A DNA stretch of 18,544 nt. Source: Comamonadaceae bacterium (GTDB lineage Bacteria; Pseudomonadota; Gammaproteobacteria; Burkholderiales; Burkholderiaceae_C). The notes under the pieces were generated by a model, which was given only the letters and a program-made list of their open reading frames with translations, was not told the DNA's origin and made no database searches. The position numbers and the translations under genes were made by a program. Positions within the stretch are counted from its first letter, which is position 1, and each line of letters opens with the position of its first letter. Location: the NCBI GenBank assembly GCA_947374705.1, contig CANCDA010000025.1, positions 1-18,544 of the forward strand, given 5' to 3'. Shown here piece by piece: positions 14,904 to 18,544 of the stretch.

Positions 14904-16793
14904 TTATGGGATGACGCCAAGTTTACGTGCCCGCTCTTCCTCTTGGAGGCGCAGCACGCGGCGTTGCACTTTGCCGGTGGTGGTCATGGGCAGGGCGTCT
15001 ATGAACTCAATCTCTTTAGGGTACTCATACGGGGCGAGCAAACTGCGAACATGGGCTTGCAGCTGGGCCGTGATTTCAGCCTCAAACTCAGCTGATGTTT
15101 TTTGATGACTTGCACGAGCAGCTGCAAAACCAGGCGCAAGAACAACATAGGCCTTGACCACCGCGCCGCGCTCAGCGTCCGGCTTGGGCACCACCGCCGC
15201 GTTGGCGACGGCCGGGTGTTTAACCAGGCAGTTCTCAATCTCACCCGGCCCGATGCGGTAGCCCGCCGCCTTGAACACGTCGTCAGCCCGGCCCTGGTAC
15301 CAGAGGTAGCCGTCGGCATCACGCAAGGCCAGGTCGCCGGTGCGGCACCAATCCCCGGTGAACTTGGCTTGGGTGGCGGCCTCGTTTTTCCAATAACCGA
15401 GAAAGAAGATCGGGTCTGGCTGGCCGTGCACGTCAAAGCGGTTCAGCGCCACGTCACCGGGCTCACCCACCGCGCACTCAAGGCCGTTCTCATCAATCAC
15501 TTTGACCTGATGCCCGGGATAGCCCTTGCCCATGCTGCCGGGTCGAGCAGGCCAAAAGATGGCGCAATTGCCCACGATGTAGTTGATCTCGGTTTGGCCG
15601 AACATTTCATTCACCGTGACGCCGAGTTCGCGTTGGCAGTAATCAAACACCGCATCACCCACCGCCTCACCCGCGCTCATGATGGCTTGCAACTTGAGTT
15701 TAAAAACTTCGCCGGGGTGGGGGTAGGCCTTCATCATGGCTTTGAGCGCGGTGGGGAACAAGAAGGTGTGCGTCACACCAAACTGCTGCATCAGCTCAAA
15801 AGCGACTTGCGGCGTGAAGCGCCCGTTGTAGGCCACGATGGGGCGGCCAAAGTAGAGCGTGGGCAGGAGAGCATCCATCAAGCCACCCGTCCAAGCCCAG
15901 TCTGCGGGAGACCAGAAAATGGCTTGACTTTCAGAGGAAGCCCCCATCCCAACCTTCCCCCAGCGGGGGAAGGAGCCATTCAATTCGCCGCCATGCTGCG
16001 CTCCCGCTCCCTCCCTCGCTGGAGGAGGGCTGGGGTGGGGGCTGAATCCAAACCAATTCTGACTGCACACAAAGCCGCTCAAATTGCCAATCAGCGCCCG
16101 GTGCGGCAACAGAGCGCCCTTGGGGTTGCCGGTGGTGCCGCTGGTGTAGATGAGGATGGCGGGGTCTGCGGCGCGAGTGTTGACCAGGGTGAAGTCTGTC
16201 GGCTGCTGGGCGAGCAGGGCGGTGTAGTCCAGTGCGCCATCGTTAAGCTCAGAACCCTCAGTGTCATCATCCGCCAGCGCACCCACCCCCAGCACATGGC
16301 GCAGCGCCGGGCAATCCGCTCGCAGCGCCAGCAGGCCCGCCGTTGAAGCCTCGTCCCCAATCGCCACCACGGCTTCGCTGTCTTGCAAGCGATAGGCCAG
16401 CGCCTCAGGCCCAAACAGCACCGACAGCGGCATGGCCACAGCGCCCATTTGCAGCACGGCGATGTAGGCCACGGCAGTCTCAAAACGCTGTGGCATGACG
16501 ATGGCCACGCGGTCACCCCGCGCTACACCCAAGGCGTGCAAGGCCTGCGAGAGCCGGTTGGCTTGCTGCTGCAACTCAGAATACGTATGAAAAGTGGCCT
16601 CAGTCCCTGGAGAGCTGGCGTGAACAGCGACTCTTTTTGCGGCATCAGGTGCACGCGCCCAGCGACCACAACAGACCTCAGCCATGTTGAATCTCTCCGG
16701 CACGAGCCAACGGAAGTCTTGGTGAAGCTGGGCGTAGGGGTCGGGTGAGCGAGCTGAATGGGGATGACTGACGTTCACATCACGGGTGTTCAA
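14904..16793 (-). CDS. AMP-forming acyl-CoA synthetase with an in-frame repeat insertion
   Basis: A 629-residue adenylate-forming enzyme that activates a carboxylic acid as acyl-AMP and then as the CoA thioester. Motifs in order: the phosphate loop TSGTTGNPKG at 217-226; MFGQTEINY (A5); WCRTGDLALRDADGYLWYQGRADDVF (A7/A8); and catalytic K608 in TTTGKVQRRVL. The substrate is probably a short or medium-chain acid, but this is not certain. Residues 251-285 (SPHPSPPPAREG ... KVGMGA) are not part of the family and come from a palindromic repeat inserted exactly on codon boundaries. The start is TTG at 16793 with GGAGG about 6 nt upstream; it overlaps the stop of the upstream ankyrin gene (TTGA), so the two are translationally coupled. 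Confidence 0.92.
   Translation of the reverse strand: MNTRDVNVSHPHSARSPDPYAQLHQDFRWLVPERFNMAEVCCGRWARAPDAAKRVAVHASSPGTEATFHTYSELQQQANRLSQALHALGVARGDRVAIVMPQRFETAVAYIAVLQMGAVAMPLSVLFGPEALAYRLQDSEAVVAIGDEASTAGLLALRADCPALRHVLGVGALADDDTEGSELNDGALDYTALLAQQPTDFTLVNTRAADPAILIYTSGTTGNPKGALLPHRALIGNLSGFVCSQNWFGFSPHPSPPPAREGAGAQHGGELNGSFPRWGKVGMGASSESQAIFWSPADWAWTGGLMDALLPTLYFGRPIVAYNGRFTPQVAFELMQQFGVTHTFLFPTALKAMMKAYPHPGEVFKLKLQAIMSAGEAVGDAVFDYCQRELGVTVNEMFGQTEINYIVGNCAIFWPARPGSMGKGYPGHQVKVIDENGLECAVGEPGDVALNRFDVHGQPDPIFFLGYWKNEAATQAKFTGDWCRTGDLALRDADGYLWYQGRADDVFKAAGYRIGPGEIENCLVKHPAVANAAVVPKPDAERGAVVKAYVVLAPGFAAARASHQKTSAEFEAEITAQLQAHVRSLLAPYEYPKEIEFIDALPMTTTGKVQRRVLRLQEEERARKLGVIP
15939..16043. repeat. 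105-bp palindromic repeat inserted inside the acyl-CoA synthetase gene
   Basis: The ends are imperfect inverted repeats of 23 bp: AGCCCCCATCCCAACCTTCC at the left and, read inward from the right, AGCCCCCACCCCAGCCCTCC. Differences are transitions that still allow G-U pairing. The element is 105 bp, exactly 35 codons (251-285 of the enzyme), has no stop in the coding frame, and separates the enzyme segments SQNWFGF and FWSPADWAW, which adjoin in relatives. This type of CCCCACCCC-rich element is common between genes in Comamonadaceae. No clear target-site duplication is visible. Confidence 0.75.
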
Positions 16794-17232
16794 GGTAGGC
16801 CTCCGATTGAGGCCTCGAATGTACCAAGACCGACTAGCGCGCGCAGCGTCTCTTCATCGTCGGCCACGGCGGCGATGGTGACGGCGTCATAACGGTCGTT
16901 CTCCAACAGCTCCAAATTCGCACCCGCCTTGGCCAGTGCTCGCAAGGCCGCGCGCTGGCGGGCAAATGCGGCCACATGCACGGGCGTGCGCCCATAGGCG
17001 TCACGGGCATTGAGGTTCACTGGCGCAGCGGTACGTGCGCTCAGCAGCTTGTCAATCACAGCCATATCCCCACTGTGTGGGCGGCATGCAGGCCGATGTA
17101 GCGCGCCACATCGGCCGCGCCAGGGGCCACTTGGGCCAACGCCATTGAAGCACCCAGGCCAAGCAAGACCAAGATCACTCGCCCGTACAACACCCGCAAC
17201 AACACACACCCAAACCCACACCAATCATTCAT
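16790..17232 (-). pseudogene. Ankyrin-repeat protein gene, frameshifted near codon 54
   Basis: The last 90 codons encode ankyrin repeats: VIDKLLSARTAAPVNLNARDAYGRTPVHVAAF, then ALAKAGANLELLENDRYDAVTIAAV. The frame continues upstream to 17224 but makes no sensible protein there. A different frame starting at ATG 17232 gives a good signal peptide (VILVLLGLGASMALA) followed by GAADVARYIGLHAAHT, as expected for an exported ankyrin protein. The two frames join if one G is added to the four-G run at 17068-17071 (CCCC on the plus strand), giving HTVGDMAVID. It is either a real frameshift or a homopolymer sequencing error. Its stop overlaps the acyl-CoA synthetase TTG start. Ankyrin repeats mediate protein binding; no specific function is apparent. 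Confidence 0.75.
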
Positions 17233-17257
17233 GATGCACCCCCGTATGATGGGTCGA

Positions 17258-18181
17258 ATGTACCCAATTCAAAGACCTTCATCCAGCGAATTCATCCCCG
17301 TGCGCCAACTGCACTACCACGTGCACTGCTGGGGCACGCCCTCCCCTGCCCTGCCCCCCCTGGTGCTGCTGCACGGCTGGATGGACGTGGGCGCGTCTTA
17401 CCAGTTTGTGGTGGACGCGCTGAGTGCGGCTTTCACACCAGGCCGACTCATCATCGCCCCCGACTGGCGCGGCTTTGGCCTGACAAAGACGGTGGCGCAA
17501 GACAGTTTTTGGTTCCCCGACTATCTGGCCGACCTGGACGGCTTGCTAGACCACTACGCACCCGGCCAGCCCGTGGACTTGGTGGGCCACAGCATGGGCG
17601 GCAACGTGGCCATGATGTATGCCGGGGTGCGGCCCGAACGCGTACGCCGCCTCATCAACCTGGAGGGCTTTGGCATGCCTGCGACAAAGCCCACCCAAGC
17701 CGCAGGGCGCTACGCCCAATGGATGGACGAGCTCAAGCTTGTGCACCGGGGCACCATCGCGCTCAAGACCTATCCCAACTCAGCCGGCGTGGCCCAACGT
17801 CTGATGAAAAACAACCCACGCCTGAGCCAAGACAAAGCCGACTGGCTGGCCCCGCACTGGGCTCAGCCCAACGCACAAGGCCAGTGGGAAATTTTGGGCG
17901 ATGCGGCGCACAAAATCGTCAACGCCAACCTGTACCAAGTGGACGAGCTGCTGGCCATTTACCAACGCATCACCGCGCCCACGCTGGTGATAGAGGCCAG
18001 CATCAATCAGATGGCCCAGTGGTGGCAAGACCGCTACTCCATTGCCGAGTTTCATGAGCGGCTCAAACACGTACCCCAGATGAGCCAAGCCACAGTCACT
18101 GATGCGGGCCACATGCTGCACCATGACCAGCCGCAGCAGGTGGCCGTTTTGATTGAGGGGTTTGTGTCATCCAGCTTCTGA
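17258..18181 (+). CDS. Alpha/beta-fold hydrolase
   Basis: A 307-residue alpha/beta hydrolase. The oxyanion-hole segment is LVLLHGWMDVGASY (about 36-48), the nucleophile elbow is GHSMGGN with S112, the DWRG segment is at 69-72, and the catalytic histidine is H285 in TDAGHMLHHDQP. The catalytic acid is probably in the LVIEASINQ region, where no obvious Asp is seen, so the glutamate there may serve. The substrate is unknown; esterase, epoxide or haloalkane-like activities are all possible. In-frame ATGs also occur at 17231, 17234, 17246 and 17249. 17258 was chosen because it leaves room for a promoter next to the divergent ankyrin gene and because similarity starts shortly after it; no strong ribosome binding site decides the matter. 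Confidence 0.88.
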   Translation: MYPIQRPSSSEFIPVRQLHYHVHCWGTPSPALPPLVLLHGWMDVGASYQFVVDALSAAFTPGRLIIAPDWRGFGLTKTVAQDSFWFPDYLADLDGLLDHYAPGQPVDLVGHSMGGNVAMMYAGVRPERVRRLINLEGFGMPATKPTQAAGRYAQWMDELKLVHRGTIALKTYPNSAGVAQRLMKNNPRLSQDKADWLAPHWAQPNAQGQWEILGDAAHKIVNANLYQVDELLAIYQRITAPTLVIEASINQMAQWWQDRYSIAEFHERLKHVPQMSQATVTDAGHMLHHDQPQQVAVLIEGFVSSSF

Positions 18182-18226
18182 TATTTGCATTACTAGCGCA
18201 TTACTCGCAGAAATTTTCTGTCGAAC

Positions 18227-18544
18227 TCAACCCCGCTTTTGCAGCAAGCCCCCATCCACCGGCAACAACACCCCCGAGATATACCGCGCCTCATCCGAGG
18301 CCAAAAACAGTGCTGCATTGGCAACGTCCCAAGCACTACCCCTGAAGCCCATGGGCACGAGCGCATCACGCTCGGCCCGGATGACGCTGACCGGGACACC
18401 CCGCTCCTGCGCCCGTCGGTTGATCGCCATGGGGGTGTCGATCAAGCCCGGAAGAATGGCGTTGGCGGCGTTCTCGATGGCGATGTGTTGCGTTAGCGCA
18501 TTCACACCGGCTTTGGAGGTTTTGTACGTCACCGTGGGGCGTGC
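18227..18544 (-). CDS. Short-chain dehydrogenase/reductase, partial (5' end off the window)
   Basis: The last 105 codons of an SDR. YKTSKAGVNALT carries the catalytic YxxxK, ILPGLIDTPM is the PG segment after it, and the family end ALFLASDEARYISGVLLPVDGGLL is present. The nucleotide-binding Rossmann part lies beyond position 18544. Between IAIENA and ANAILPG the usual short segment (about five residues, of the form xYGIR before NAILPG) appears to be missing, so the helix-strand junction is shortened; this may be a deletion or a variant. It converges with the alpha/beta hydrolase gene, 45 bp apart. Substrate unknown. Confidence 0.88.
   Translation of the reverse strand, partial: ARPTVTYKTSKAGVNALTQHIAIENAANAILPGLIDTPMAINRRAQERGVPVSVIRAERDALVPMGFRGSAWDVANAALFLASDEARYISGVLLPVDGGLLQKRG

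Overview
The window looks like a chromosomal segment from a betaproteobacterium of the order Burkholderiales, most likely family Comamonadaceae (Rhodoferax/Polaromonas-like). This rests on high GC, a Bug-family solute-binding protein, the murB / yajQ / retropepsin / plsY neighbourhood, and extragenic repeats typical of that family. The assignment is inferred from protein and repeat style, not from a database search.

Region 1 (1-1923) is a toxin-antitoxin (TA) accretion zone next to the chemotaxis operon. It holds a frameshifted end of mqsR, an mqsA with two nonsense codons and a lost 3' end, a VapB-like and a VapC/PIN fragment, and two broken pieces of the 3' end of cheB. An apparently intact AbrB-type antitoxin / PIN toxin pair follows, with a near-perfect palindrome upstream. 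The cheB terminus therefore occurs twice, flanking about 1.9 kb of TA material.

Region 2 (1924-4672, minus strand) is cheR-cheD-cheB, the chemoreceptor adaptation module, with a sigma-28-like promoter upstream of cheR. Region 3 (4760-5758, plus) is rpoH, the heat-shock sigma factor, whose promoter contains a clear CIRCE element, so HrcA probably controls it. A Bug/TctC periplasmic binding protein follows (5781-6761).

Region 4 (6808-10288, minus) reads, in transcription order, BrnT-like toxin, CopG-type antitoxin, large FtsX/YbbP-type ABC permease and group II truncated haemoglobin, all overlapping or tightly spaced. An intergenic stretch (10298-10780) is largely a repeat element bounded by two long hairpins.

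Region 5 (10781-18544) is mostly housekeeping: murB (minus), divergent yajQ plus a retropepsin-like protease (plus), plsY and a Tas-type aldo/keto reductase (minus), then an AMP-forming acyl-CoA synthetase carrying an in-frame 105-bp palindromic repeat insertion. Upstream of the synthetase lies a frameshifted ankyrin-repeat gene. A divergent alpha/beta hydrolase and a partial SDR at the right edge complete the window.

No RNA genes, CRISPR arrays or transposase genes were seen. The most unusual features are the TA graveyard between duplicated cheB ends, the repeat element domesticated inside the acyl-CoA synthetase reading frame, CIRCE control of rpoH, and the TA pair fused translationally to an ABC permease.
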